Source: Heterohyrax brucei (Eukaryota; Chordata; Mammalia; Hyracoidea; Procaviidae). From it: a stretch of 64,000 nucleotides of DNA. Each line of letters starts with the position of its first letter. Within the stretch, counting starts at the first letter, position 1. Position numbers and translations under genes: made by a program. The notes under the pieces were generated by a model. It had not been told where the DNA came from. It made no database searches and saw nothing but the letters and a program-made list of their open reading frames with translations. The DNA lies in NCBI GenBank assembly GCA_028571685.1, contig CM053142.1, positions 125,852,796 through 125,916,795 of the forward strand, read 5' to 3'. This document shows, piece after piece, positions 43,443 through 52,710 of the stretch.

Positions 43443-44419
43443 GATTTGTTATTGGTGGCTTATAGTGTTGTACAACCTTATTGGGAAGACGAGAGGAGAG
43501 ATGCTTCAATCCATTAGTAATGTCGGCCACAGGCATGGGGGAGACATAGGGTGAAACACATGGGGGTGACATAGGCTGACATTGTGCATCATCTCTTTAA
43601 AAGTGATTGTTTTTTTCTCCCCTCTTAATAGGGATAGGAAGGAATAGTCTATCACTTTATGATTTTTGTCTTATTCCAACTTATATAGGCCTTTATTTAA
43701 GTTTTTTAGTTGACTTATAGACTGGTTTTATCATTTGGAAGAATATGAACTGTAAAGTGTAAGGAAATCTTGTCTCTCCCAGACTTTCATCCTCATAGTT
43801 TTTATTGCAGCATTTATTAAAAAATAATATGGAACTGGCTTTGCTTTAGCCCTGTCAGTATTGATGCTGCTATTAGTAGCATGAATGCATTTGGGAACTT
43901 TTTCATTGGTTTATTTCTGAATCTTAAGCTGTTACTAACCATTCTTCCCAGAGGATGAATATGTGCGCAAAACTTTGTTTTTACTGTTGGCTGTATGAAT
44001 GTTCATTAATTCTTGACCATTGACAGACATGTCCTCTTGCTATCACAGGCTCTCACATATAGCTGTCTGAATATTTCTTCTGTAAAATGTTGCAAAAGTA
44101 TTTTTTTCTATTTCATTTAGTTCAGTCTGTGGTTTGAAAGTAGTTCATATTAAATATCTATTTTATTTTTCTCTGACTGAGGGCGGAGGTGGGGGACCAA
44201 AAGAGGTAGTTTTATACAGAGAAATATCTTAAAGGGTCTACTGTATTAGTGTCACAAGAAATTTAACACTAATTTAATTTTAGTGTTTTGTTTGTATAAT
44301 TTTATGGAAATTATTCTTGAACTAGTAATTTCTAGTTTACTTTATCCTCTGACCTATGTTAATGTTTTGTCTTTATACACAGTTTTCACTTTGCAAAGAA
44401 AAGTAATATGCAGTGTTCC
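43443..44419. other. No recognised feature
   Basis: No gene or repeat recognised. AT-rich. Confidence 0.5.
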
Positions 44420-44590
44420 AAGAGGCAATTTTGCATAATAGAAATATTTTTGAGCCACAGACACAGGTTTGAACCCCTGCTCCGTCTACTTTCTAGTTCA
44501 TGTGATCGTCAGCCATTACTTATCTTCTTGAGACCTGTTTTGGTATCTGTAAAATTAGCCTAATAGCTACTTTCAGAGTTGTCTAGAAGA
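44420..44590 (+). repeat. MIR SINE (sense)
   Basis: GAGCCACAGACACAGGTTTGAACCCCTGC, CTTCTTGAGACCTGTTTTGG and ATCTGTAAAATTAGCCTAATAGC match the sense MIR. Confidence 0.75.
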
Positions 44591-44920
44591 GTTGTTGTTG
44601 TTCTTAGTTGCCATCTGGTAGATCTGACTCACAACCTTGTGCATATCGGAATGCAACATAACCTGCTCCTGTGCCTACTTGATTGTTGCTATGTTTGAGT
44701 TTGTTGTCTTGGCTGCTGTGTCAGTCCATCTCACCAAGGGCTTCTCTTGCCTTTACCAACTCTCTACTTTACCAACCATGAGGTCTGTTTCTAACAAGCC
44801 AAAGTAAGTGGGCCGGAGTCTTACCATCTCACTTACAGAGCATTCTGGTTGTATTTGTTCTAAAACGAATTTGTTCATTTTTCTGGCAGTCCATGTATAT
44901 TCATGGACTATATACTAATA
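44591..44920 (-). mobile_element. RTE LINE 3' end (antisense)
   Basis: GTTGTTGTTGTTCTTAGTTGCC, CTGCTGTGTCAGTCCATCTCACC, CTCTACTTTACCAACCATGAGG, CAGAGCATTCTGGTTG and CTGGCAGTCCATGTATATTC. Same order as the other antisense RTE ends. Confidence 0.85.
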
Positions 44921-45063
44921 CTGTATATTACTCAGTGGAGTAATATATGAGAAATGTTAGTACCTTTTCCTTTTTCTCCTTTCTCTTCTTTTTAAATACT
45001 TAATTAAACTAGACTTAACATCCATATTTTGCTCTTCTAAGGCCTTAGTTACCTACTTAATTG

Positions 45064-45250
45064 TCCCTGGGTAGTGCAAATGGTTAACATGTGGCTGCTA
45101 GCCAAAAAGTTGTAGGTTCAAGTCCACCCAGAGGCATCTTGGAAGAAAGCCCTGGCAATCAAATTATGAAAAGTCAGCCAATGAAAATGCCGTGGAGCAC
45201 AATTCTAGTTTGCCACATGAGTCAGAGTTGACTTTACAGCAACTGGGTAT
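45064..45250 (+). repeat. AfroSINE, second subtype
   Basis: TCCCTGGGTAGTGCAAATGG, GCTGCTAGCCAAAAAG, AGGTTCAAGTCCACCCAGAGG, GAAGAAAGCCCTGGC, GTGGAGCACAATTC and GAGTCAGAGTTGACTTTACAGC. The head follows tRNA-Asn closely, including the CCCAGAGG acceptor-side match. Confidence 0.93.
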
Positions 45251-45257
45251 TTTCTTG

Positions 45258-45375
45258 TAAAAATATATATACACAACATATACCAGTTCAACATTTTTCA
45301 CGTGTATAATTTAGTGACAACAATTAGATTGATTATACTATGCAGCCATCATCTGTATCCCAGCAACTGTTTTGT
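45258..45375 (-). repeat. Old L1 3' end (L1M type)
   Basis: AAAATATATATACACAACATATACC, CAACATTTTTCACGTGTATAATTTAGTGACA and GCAGCCATCATCTG are the start of the antisense L1M 3' UTR. Confidence 0.75.
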
Positions 45376-46056
45376 TTTTTAGTTCTAAGTTAAAGTGTAA
45401 CTTTAAGACAAACTTCACTGAGCCACAGGACCAGCGGGGAGAAATGAAGAAATTCTTGTGTGTTGATTTTCTTCTTACGCAATCCATTCTTCAGATCCTG
45501 TGAATAATGTGAAGTTCTTTATTTTCTCCTTATATTTTTGAGGAATTTTTTTGAAAAAGGATCCTGAAACTAAGTTTTGTTTGAATTAAAATAGTGAGCT
45601 GCTTGTAAACAAGTTAGAGTTAAGGAAAAAATACTTAAGGTAGAATATAAGCACTTTTCCCCATTTTATGACCATTAATTTGCCTTAATCCATTCATCTA
45701 AAATCATTTGAGAACATACAAATCAGATTGTAAATCACTGCCGAACATATATTTTTGTTCTCAATCTAAAAAAGGCAGAAGAAGATTAGTCAAGATAGTA
45801 GGTCCCTTTAAAAAGGCACCATCCAAAAGTAAACACGTGCTTCAGTGTTTGTTATGACTAAGCCGGTGATTATACAGTATGACTTTGACAAGTCCCTGAT
45901 GTCATGTGCGGGACGCAAGAATGATTAATACTCTTAAGCAGCCTAGCCTTGTAAGACATGGTAGCTACCAAAAAGGGTATGATATTTTTGCAGGTGATTA
46001 ATCAGAAACTCATTTTATTACCAGAAACCTTTATAAAATGTATTATTCTTTCATTC
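45376..46056. other. No recognised feature
   Basis: No gene or repeat is identified. AT-rich. Confidence 0.5.
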
Positions 46057-46086
46057 CATTCAAGAAACATTTGTAAAGCACCTACT

Positions 46087-46200
46087 AAGGAGCCCTGATC
46101 GTACAGTGGTGAAAAGCTGGTCCGTAACCAAAAGATCAGCAGTTCAGATCTACCAGGCACTCCTTAGAAACCCTATAGGGTGGTTCTACTCTGTCCTATA
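46087..46200 (+). repeat. AfroSINE, interrupted near its tail
   Basis: AAGGAGCCCTGATCGTACAGTGG, GTAACCAAAAGATCAGC, GTTCAGATCTACCAGG and GGTTCTACTCTGTCCTATA. The expected tail is replaced by an inverted SINE piece. A remnant, GGGTCAGAATGAATTTG, follows that piece. Confidence 0.9.
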
Positions 46201-46260
46201 ACCCAGTACTGTCGAGTCGATTCTGACACATAACAACCCTGTAGAGCAGAGTAAATTGCT
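46201..46260 (-). repeat. 5'-truncated AfroSINE tail nested in a SINE
   Basis: CTGTCGAGTCGATTCTGACAC and AACCCTGTAGAGCAGAGTA: about 60 bp of the antisense SINE 3' half. It has the same architecture as 24819-24872. Confidence 0.8.
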
Positions 46261-46309
46261 TTGGGTCAGAATGAATTTGAAGTATTTTTGTTTTAAAATG
46301 TGTCAGATG

Positions 46310-46516
46310 GAGTCCCTGGGTGGTGCTAACATCTGACGTTCCCAACTGCTAACTGAAAGGTGAAAGGTTTGAATCTAGCCAAAGGTAACTTAGAAAAAAA
46401 CTGTGGGCAGTCTACTTCCAAAAAATTAGACATTAAAAATCCTGTGGAGCACAGTTCTACTCTGACACATGTGGTGTCACCATGAATGAGAACTGACTTG
46501 ATGGCAACTGTTTTTT
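46310..46516 (+). repeat. AfroSINE, second subtype
   Basis: GGAGTCCCTGGGTGGTGCTAAC, CAACTGCTAACTGAAAGG, TGAATCTAGCCAAAGG, TGTGGAGCACAGTTCTACTCTGACACATG and GAGAACTGACTTGATGGCAACTG. Confidence 0.92.
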
Positions 46517-46642
46517 TATTTTTGTTTGTATGATCTTTAATGAGTCAGGCAGGGTTCTGGGGATAAAACAGTGAACAAAACAGGAAAAAAAAAATCCACC
46601 TTCATTGAGTTATGTTCTAGACGAGGCAGACAGTAAATATAT

Positions 46643-46730
46643 ACCACCAGAAACCGCTGCCATGGAGCAAATTCTGACTTATGGCAACCTCTTGTTTTGC
46701 AGAGTAGTACTGCCCCATAGGGTTTTCTTC
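46643..46730 (-). repeat. AfroSINE 3' half (antisense)
   Basis: AACCGCTGCCATGGAGC, TTCTGACTTATGGCAACC, GCAGAGTAGTACTGCCCC and ATAGGGTTTTC. 5'-truncated. Confidence 0.85.
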
Positions 46731-47414
46731 ATATAGATAAGTCAGATATATGGTGTATCAGATGATATTAAGTGTTATGGAGAGAAATTAAGCTGAGGAG
46801 GGAATAGCAAGATCCTGGGGCCTGTAGTGTTTGTCCTTTTTTTTAATGTGTGTCACATAGATATATATATATCACAAAGCAATTGCTATTTCAACAATTT
46901 TCATGTGAGGAATTCCAGATGTTAATTATGTTCACTGTCTTGTGCAACCATTATCACCATTCATTTCCTTTTTTTCTCCTTTTCCCCATTATCCTTGACA
47001 AAAATTCATTGCCCTTAAGCTGTAACTCCACATTTCTCCCTTATGCCAGGCCCTAGTAACCATTAATAAACTTTGATCTCTTGTAGTTGCCTGTCTGGAT
47101 ATTTCATATAAGTGGAACCATGTAAAGGTTCACCTTTTGTGTTCTTTCACTCAGCGTCATGTTTTTAAAGTTTATGTATGTTATAGCGTGAATCAGAACT
47201 TCGGTTCCTTTACTGCTCAATAATACTCCATTGTACATACATACCACATTTTGTTTACCCATTCATCTGTTGATGGACACTTGCATAGCTTCCATATTCT
47301 GGCTATTATGAGCAATGATATAATGAATGTTGTTGCACAAGTATCTGTTTCAATTCTAATGGATATATACCTAGGAGTGGGATTGTTGGAATGTATAGTT
47401 GCTTGTTATTTTAT

Positions 47415-47611
47415 TTTGTTTTGAATGTGATTAAGTGAAAGTTTACACTCCAAATCAATTTGCTGTATGAAGTCCAAACACATGTCTCTATGCTACTTTA
47501 TCTGCTCTCCTCACCCTGTGACAACACACTCCTCTTTTCCACCCTGTACTTTCGATACCGACTCAACCAACACTTGTCCCTCCTCTCCACCCTCTCCCCT
47601 CCCTTTAGCTG
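47415..47611 (-). repeat. L1 3' UTR insertion with 10-bp target-site duplication
   Basis: GTTATTTTAT at 47405-47414 and 47612-47621 flanks a 197-bp L1 3' UTR fragment (GTGATTAAGTGAAAGTTTACAC, CACCCTGTGACAACACACTCC). The host on both sides is an older L1, colinear across the insertion. The minus-strand orientation is shown by the T-rich left end. Confidence 0.94.
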
Positions 47612-47786
47612 GTTATTTTATGTTTAACTTTTTAGGAATCCCCACAAACTATTTTCCACAGGGGCTGCATCATTTTGTAATCCCACCAGCAATGAATGAG
47701 AGTTCCAGTTCTGCCACATTCTCACCATCAATTGTTATATTCTGGTTTTTTTTTTCTTAATAGTCACCATCCTGGTGGGTGTGAAA

Positions 47787-47990
47787 GGAGTCTCCGGGTG
47801 GTCCAGATGGTTAACATACTTGACTGCTAAACAAAAGATTGGAGGTTCAAGTCCACCCAGAAGCCTTTAGAAGGAAGGCCTGCTGATTATTTTCTAAAAA
47901 AGTAGCCATTGGAAACCTTATGAAGCACAGTTCTACTATGACACACATGGGATTACTATGATTTGGACTCTGCTGGAGGGCAAATGGGAG
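47787..47990 (+). repeat. AfroSINE, second subtype, in the old L1
   Basis: GGAGTCTCCGGGTGGTCCAG, ACTGCTAAACAAAAGATTGG, GGTTCAAGTCCACCCAGAAG, GAAGCACAGTTCTACTATGACACACATGG. Confidence 0.93.
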
Positions 47991-48879
47991 TAAGTGTGAA
48001 GTGGTATTGTTATTTTGATTTGTGTTTCTCCAGTGACTAATGACACTGTATGTCTTTTCATGTGCTTATTGGCTGTTTGTATATCTTTGGTGAAATGTCA
48101 GCTCCTATCTTTTGTCCATTTTTTTGATTGAGTTTGTCTTTTTGTTGCTGAGTTGTAGCTGTTCTTTTCATATTCTGGATTTAAACCGTAAGCAGACATG
48201 GGGCCCCCAAATATCTTCTTCCAATCTCTAGGTATAGGTTGCCTCTTCACTTTGTTGATAAAGTTCTTGGATGCATGTAGGTTTTGAATTGTGATAAAGT
48301 CCAGTTTATCTGTATTGTCTTTTGTTGCTCATGCTTTTGATATCATATGTAAGAATCCATTGTCACAGACCAGATCCTGAAATACTGCCACTGTTTTGTT
48401 CTAAGAGTTTTATGATTTTATTTCTTACATTTGGGTTGTTCATCTATTTTGAATTAATTTTTATATATGATGTGAGGTGTGGATTCAGCTTTATTCTTTT
48501 GTATGTGGAGATCCAGTTGTCCAGCAGTATTTGTTGAAGAGAGGCTTCTTTCTCCATTGCATAGAGTTTAACACTCTTGTCAAAAAGCAGTTGACCGTAT
48601 ATATGTATAGGTTTATTTTCTGGACTCTTGATTTTATTCTATTGGTTGATCCTTGTGCCAATACAAGATTGTTTTGATTACTCTTGCTTTATAAGTCAGT
48701 TTTGAAATTGGGAAGTATGCATTCTTCTGATTTGCTCTTCTTTTTTCAAGTGCTTTGATTATTTGGGCCCTCTTGCCATTCTGTATAAGTTTGAAAATTG
48801 GTGTCTCTGTTTTCATTTCTGTGAAGAATGTTGGAATTTTGATATGGACTATATTGAAGCTATAGACTGCTTTTGGTGG

Positions 48880-49364
48880 TGTCTTAGTTATCTACCACTG
48901 CTGTAACAGAAATACCACAAATGGATGGCTTTAACAAAGAAAAGTTTATTTCTTCACTGTAAAGTAAGTACAAATTCAGGGCGTCAGCCCCAGGGGAAGT
49001 CTTTCTCTTTGTGTTGGCTTTCTCATCAATCTTGCAGTGGATGAGGAAGTTCTCCATACAGGGACCCCAGATCCAAAGGACTTTCTCTGTTCATGGTTCT
49101 GCTTTCTTGGTGGTATGATGTCTTCCTGTCTTTCTGCTCACTTCTCTCTTTTATTATCGCAAAAGAGATTACCTCAAAGCACAATCCAGTTTGTAGATTG
49201 AAGCTTGCCTCCCTAACACCACTGCTGCCCGTCACAGGATTGACAACATACGGGAAAATCACATCAGATAACAGAATGGTAGTCAGTCAAAATATGAGGA
49301 ATCATGGCCCAGCCAGATTGATACACACATTTCTAGGGGGATTGACGTAGTTCAGTCTATGACA
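48880..49364 (-). mobile_element. Solo LTR (ERVL/MaLR-like) in the old L1
   Basis: Antisense LTR from TGTCTTAGTTATCTACCACTG through CAGAAATACCACAAATGG, CCCCAGGGGAAGTC and CCAGCCAGATTGATACACAC to CAGTCTATGACA. GGTGG (48875-48879) and GGTAG (49365-49369) are the likely 5-bp duplication, and the L1 is colinear on both sides. A solo fossil of about 485 bp. Confidence 0.92.
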
Positions 49365-49404
49365 GGTAGTGTTGACATCTTAACACTAGGATGCATTTTT
49401 TAAA

Positions 49405-49830
49405 ATATGCTCATCAGTGAAGACCTCACTTGGAAGATGGACTTTGAATTAGATGTTAAGGAGTTGAGAAGACAAGCATTTCGGGGTAGGGGAGAGAGCT
49501 TTTCAGATTGAAGGACATCCAGTTCAAAAGTCCTGAAGTCAGACTATACCTGGCATGTTGGAATGTGGTGAATGAGGGAGGAGAGTAGTAAACAACAAAC
49601 CTAACCAAACCCGTTGTTAGTGAGTAGATTCCGACTAATAGGGACTATGTAGCAGATGATGAGGTCCTAGTAAATGGCATATTGGTATGGTGAATGAGAA
49701 ACGTCTCTGGTTTTTACTCTGATTGATAATGAGTTTTGAGTAGTAGAATAGCATAATCTTATTTTCTGTATTAAAGAAGCACTTTGGCTGTATGTGGACT
49801 GTGGGAAGCAAGAACTGAAGAAGGGATAAT
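49405..49830 (-). repeat. Ancient L2 LINE fragment (antisense), split by a SINE tail
   Basis: GTGAAGACCTCACTTGG, TTTGAATTAGATGTTAAGG, CAGTTCAAAAGTCCTGAAG and TTGGAATGTGGTGAATGAGG, then after the SINE CACTTTGGCTGTATGTGGACTGTGGGAAGCAAGAACTG. This is the order of an antisense L2. Confidence 0.72.
49591..49656 (-). repeat. 5'-truncated AfroSINE tail in L2
   Basis: AACAACAAACCTAACCAAACCCG, then GATTCCGACTAATAGGGAC. Only the 3' part of the SINE is present. Confidence 0.8.
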
Positions 49831-50103
49831 TTCTTCCTTTGCTAAATACAGTTATACCGAAAACAGTGTACAGTTTTCTGTAGTGAAAAGTCTTTATAGA
49901 ATAAGTAAATGAGAAAAAAAGAACACCTGTATTACAGTACTTGTGATGATCAGCCTTAATCCCTATTTTCATTGTGTATTCAGGTATTCAACAAGTGAGC
50001 ATGTACTGTTTGCTAGGCATTGTGAAGGCCTGTGGAAATGCTCATGGATGTAAGATATGTAGAAGACGTAAAAGCTGAGATGAATTCAACTGTAAGACCT
50101 GTT

Positions 50104-50497
50104 TGTTCTTTTTTTAAAGACTTAAAAAAATTAGCTTATAAAAATTTTTGCATGTTTTGTGATATTAGTTGTAGTCCCCACAATGAGATAGCACATTCTT
50201 CGCACCCTGAGTACTCTGTGACCTATCTAACCATGCTTTGAAAAGTAGACTTTGGAAATGGTTTTAGTTCTGGGTTGGCAGAGAGTCTGGATGCCTCAGT
50301 TTCAGGGTTCCTCCACTCTCTGTCATACAATTAAATCTGGTCTTTTTATGTGAATTGGAGTTCTGCCTTGTACTTTTCTCCCACTCCATCCAGGACTCTG
50401 TTGTATTCTAAGTCAGGGCAGTCATTGGTGGGAGGCCAGGCACCATCTAGTTCTTTTAATCTCAGACTGGTGGAATGTCTGGTTTATGTGGACCTCT
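50104..50497 (-). repeat. L1 3' UTR fragment
   Basis: TTTTGTGATATTAGTTGTAGTCCCCACAATG, GGCAGAGAGTCTGGATGCC, CAGGCACCATCTAGTTC and GTCTGGTTTATGTGGACC. Same type as the fragment at 27.5 kb, antisense. Confidence 0.72.
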
Positions 50498-50501
50498 AAT
50501 T

Positions 50502-50556
50502 AAAGGGTTGCCATGAGTTGGATCCGACTCGACGGCACTTGACTTGGCTGGCAGTT
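50502..50556 (+). repeat. AfroSINE/RTE tail
   Basis: AAAGGGTTGCCATGAGTTGG followed by ATCCGACTCGACGGCACTTGAC. This tail alone could derive from either a SINE or the RTE. Confidence 0.75.
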
Positions 50557-50732
50557 AAAGACTATTAGTTTTTAATATTCAGATTTATCATTTCTAAATG
50601 TGAAGTGCAATAAAGATTTTTAAATGGAAAGTCTTGGTGTATTAGGTCTAATCAGTCATGATTTCAAATACATTCGTAGATTTAAAAGAGGTTAGTAGTT
50701 TTAAGTTAAAAGATGCACATCATTTATGAACA

Positions 50733-51010
50733 GCAGCAGCCCACCATTTCAATGTAGCAAGCATTTGCTGAGGTATTGCTATGTGTCAGTCACTGTACTG
50801 GGTGTGGAAAATGGACAGATGATGGAAATGTAATTCTTGTTTTTGAGGAGCTCAGGGTTGAGGAAAGGAGACACAGAAACATTAATTTCAACCACAGCAG
50901 GCTTTGTTATAGCTTTTGTAGAAATCTATGAGAAAGATAATAGGAAGTTCCAGAGGCATTACTCAAATTGGGAACATCTTAGATCAAAAGGAAGAATCTC
51001 TTCTAGCGTG
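50733..51010 (-). repeat. Ancient L2 LINE 3' end (antisense)
   Basis: AGCATTTGCTGAGGTATTGCTATGTGTCAGTCACTGTACTGGG, ATGGACAGATGATGG and TTTGAGGAGCTCAGGG are the familiar antisense L2 terminus. The right part is weaker. Confidence 0.7.
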
Positions 51011-51228
51011 ACATTAATGGATCTTCATGGACTAAAGTGTTAGGTCATTTTTTTACCATGTGAAATGCTATAGATCTGTAAATGATAAGATTTTTTCAAA
51101 GATGCAGATATAAAAAATATGCAAGAAGGCAACAAGGTCAGTGAAAACTAAGACTGTGGAAATCTGATTCTACAGGTATAAACTCATTTTAGAAAAGAAT
51201 AGTTCAAGATGATGGCATTCTTGATAAG

Positions 51229-51435
51229 AACCCCTGGGTGGCACAGATGATTGAGGACTAGACTACTAACCAAAAGTTCAAACCTACCCAGAGGTGCCTC
51301 AGAAGTAAGACCTGTCAGTCTACTTCTGAAAAGTCATAGCCTTGAAAACCATATGGAATATTTCTACCCTGCACATTTGAGGTTGCCATGAGTTGGAATC
51401 AACTTGACAGCAACTGACAACAACAACAACAACAC
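51229..51435 (+). repeat. AfroSINE, second subtype, with (ACA)n tail
   Basis: CCCCTGGGTGGCACAGATG, CTACTAACCAAAAGTTC, CTACCCAGAGGTGCC, GGTTGCCATGAGTTGGAATC and TTGACAGCAACTGACAACAACAACAAC. The ACAACA tail matches the RTE 3' end. Confidence 0.94.
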
Positions 51436-51987
51436 AGTTCTTGATAGTCAAGAAGCATATGCAAGAGGTGTGCTGAAAGTGAAAGAGAAAGAAAAATTAT
51501 TTTTCAAATCATGTACTAATAAAGCAAAAATATAAGGGACCTCTGGCATGTGTATTAGGCAAATTTCTTTCACTGAGAGTGTATAAGTTTTGTTTTTGAA
51601 GATCAATAAACAAAGCATAGTATTTTTTGGTACCATCTTTGTTGAGAGATAACTCACAGACTGTGCAATTCGCCTAGTTAAAGTTTATAATTCTGTGTTT
51701 TTTTAGTATATTCACAAGGTTACCCAATCAATATCAATACATAGACATCGTCTTTCCACACAAAACCACCCATACCCTTAGCAGTCCCCCTTCTCCTCTT
51801 CACTTCTAGCCCTAGGCGACCACTAATCTATGTTCTGTCAGTAGATTTGCCTTTTCTGGACACTTCCTACAAATAGAATAGCCTAGTACATGATTCTTTA
51901 TGATTAGCTTCTGTCATTGAGCATGCTGTCAAGGTTCATCATGTTGTAAATTAGTGTTCCTTTTTATTGACAAGTAATATTACCTAC

Positions 51988-52618
51988 TGTTATGGATTGA
52001 ATTATATCCCCTCAAAATGATCCTCTTTAGAAAGAGGGTTTTCTTTTATGTTAATGGAGTCATCCCCAAGTAGGATGGCTCTTAAACCTAATTGCTCCTT
52101 AATAGAGTCTTATAAAGGAAGCAGAATAGACACAGACATACAAAGGGAAAGATAGCATGTGAAAACAGAGTCAAATTCTTATCTGTAAGTCCAGGAATGC
52201 CAGGGGTTGCTGGCAGCTAATAGAGCCTGAAAGACTCAAGTACCTTCCTCTTGCGCTAGTAGGTAGAATTTGGACTGCTGAGAAAATCGGTTCTTTACAT
52301 AGAATGATACTAGTGAAGAGTGTCCTTTTTGCTTAAGTAGATACATGAGACTAAATGGGCATTTCCTATCCAGAGGCGAAACGGGAAGTCAAAAGGGAAC
52401 AGGAGCTGTTTGAATGGACGTGGGAAATACAGGGTGGCGAGAAGGAATGTGCTGTCACATTGCAGGGAGAGATGCTAGGTTCACATAGCAATGTGTGTAA
52501 GTTACTGTATGAGAAATTGAATTGTAAACACTTTCACTTAAAGTACAATAAAAAAATTCTGATTTTTAAAGTCATCTAATTGTAAATTTTTGGTACAGTA
52601 GCCCTAGGAAACTAAGAC
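51988..52618 (+). mobile_element. LTR fossil (MaLR-like) carrying a nested retroposon
   Basis: It starts TGTTATGGATTGAATTATATCCCC, and has GGAAGCAGAATAGACACAGAC and AGGAATGCCAGGGGTTGC in the body and GGTACAGTAGCCCTAGGAAACTAAGACA-type termini. This is the order of MaLR-type LTRs, broken by an A-tailed element near its 3' part. It is a solo fossil, inserted in an old L1. Confidence 0.8.
52286..52557 (+). repeat. A-tailed retroposon 3' end, family uncertain
   Basis: CATAGAATGATACTAGTGAAGAG, TAAGTAGATACATGAGAC, CCAGAGGCGAAACGGGAAG, GGAATGTGCTGTCACATTGC, then AACACTTTCACTTAAAG and CAATAAAAAAATT at the end. The terminal AATAAA and A-run show a sense retroposed 3' end, probably an Afrotherian LINE 3' UTR variant. 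If it is L1, it is the only plus-strand one here. Confidence 0.6.
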
Positions 52619-52710
52619 ATATGGCTAAACCACATTTTGTTAATGGACATTTGACGTGTTTCTACTTTTTTTTGGCTATTATGAATTATATTGCTATGAA
52701 CATTCAAAGT

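Larger units (their letters stand above)
46057..46820 (-). repeat. Ancient L2 LINE 3' end (antisense), hit by three SINE insertions
   Basis: CATTCAAGAAACATTTGTAAAGCACCTACT (to 46086), then CAGGGTTCTGGGGATAAAACAG (46548-46570) and TTAAGTGTTATGGAGAGAAATTAAG (46768-46792) are consecutive parts of the antisense L2 terminus. They are separated by SINEs at 46087-46260, 46310-46516 and 46643-46730. Confidence 0.8.
46848..49395 (-). repeat. Old L1 (L1M type), 3' UTR to ORF2, with three nested insertions
   Basis: The antisense L1 starts at about 46850 (CAACAATTTTCATGTGAGG, TTGTGCAACCATTATCACC, CCCATTCATCTGTTGATGGACAC) and proceeds to ORF2 relics. On the minus strand near 48820-48650, IKALEKRRANQKNAY and KARVIKTILYWHKDQPIE match L1 ORF2. 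It is interrupted by an L1 3' UTR piece (47415-47611), a SINE (47787-47990) and an LTR (48880-49364), after which GGTAGTGTTGACATCTTAAC continues the L1. Confidence 0.88.
51620..52708 (-). repeat. Old L1 3' end (L1M type), split by an LTR
   Basis: Left part: GCAATTCGCCTAGTTAAAG, CCACTAATCTATGTTCTGTCAG, GATTTGCCTTTTCTGGACAC. Right part from 52619: GGCTAAACCACATTTTGTTAATGGACATTTG and TTTTTTTTGGCTATTATG. Together they form a colinear antisense L1M 3' region around the LTR at 51988-52618. Confidence 0.85.
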
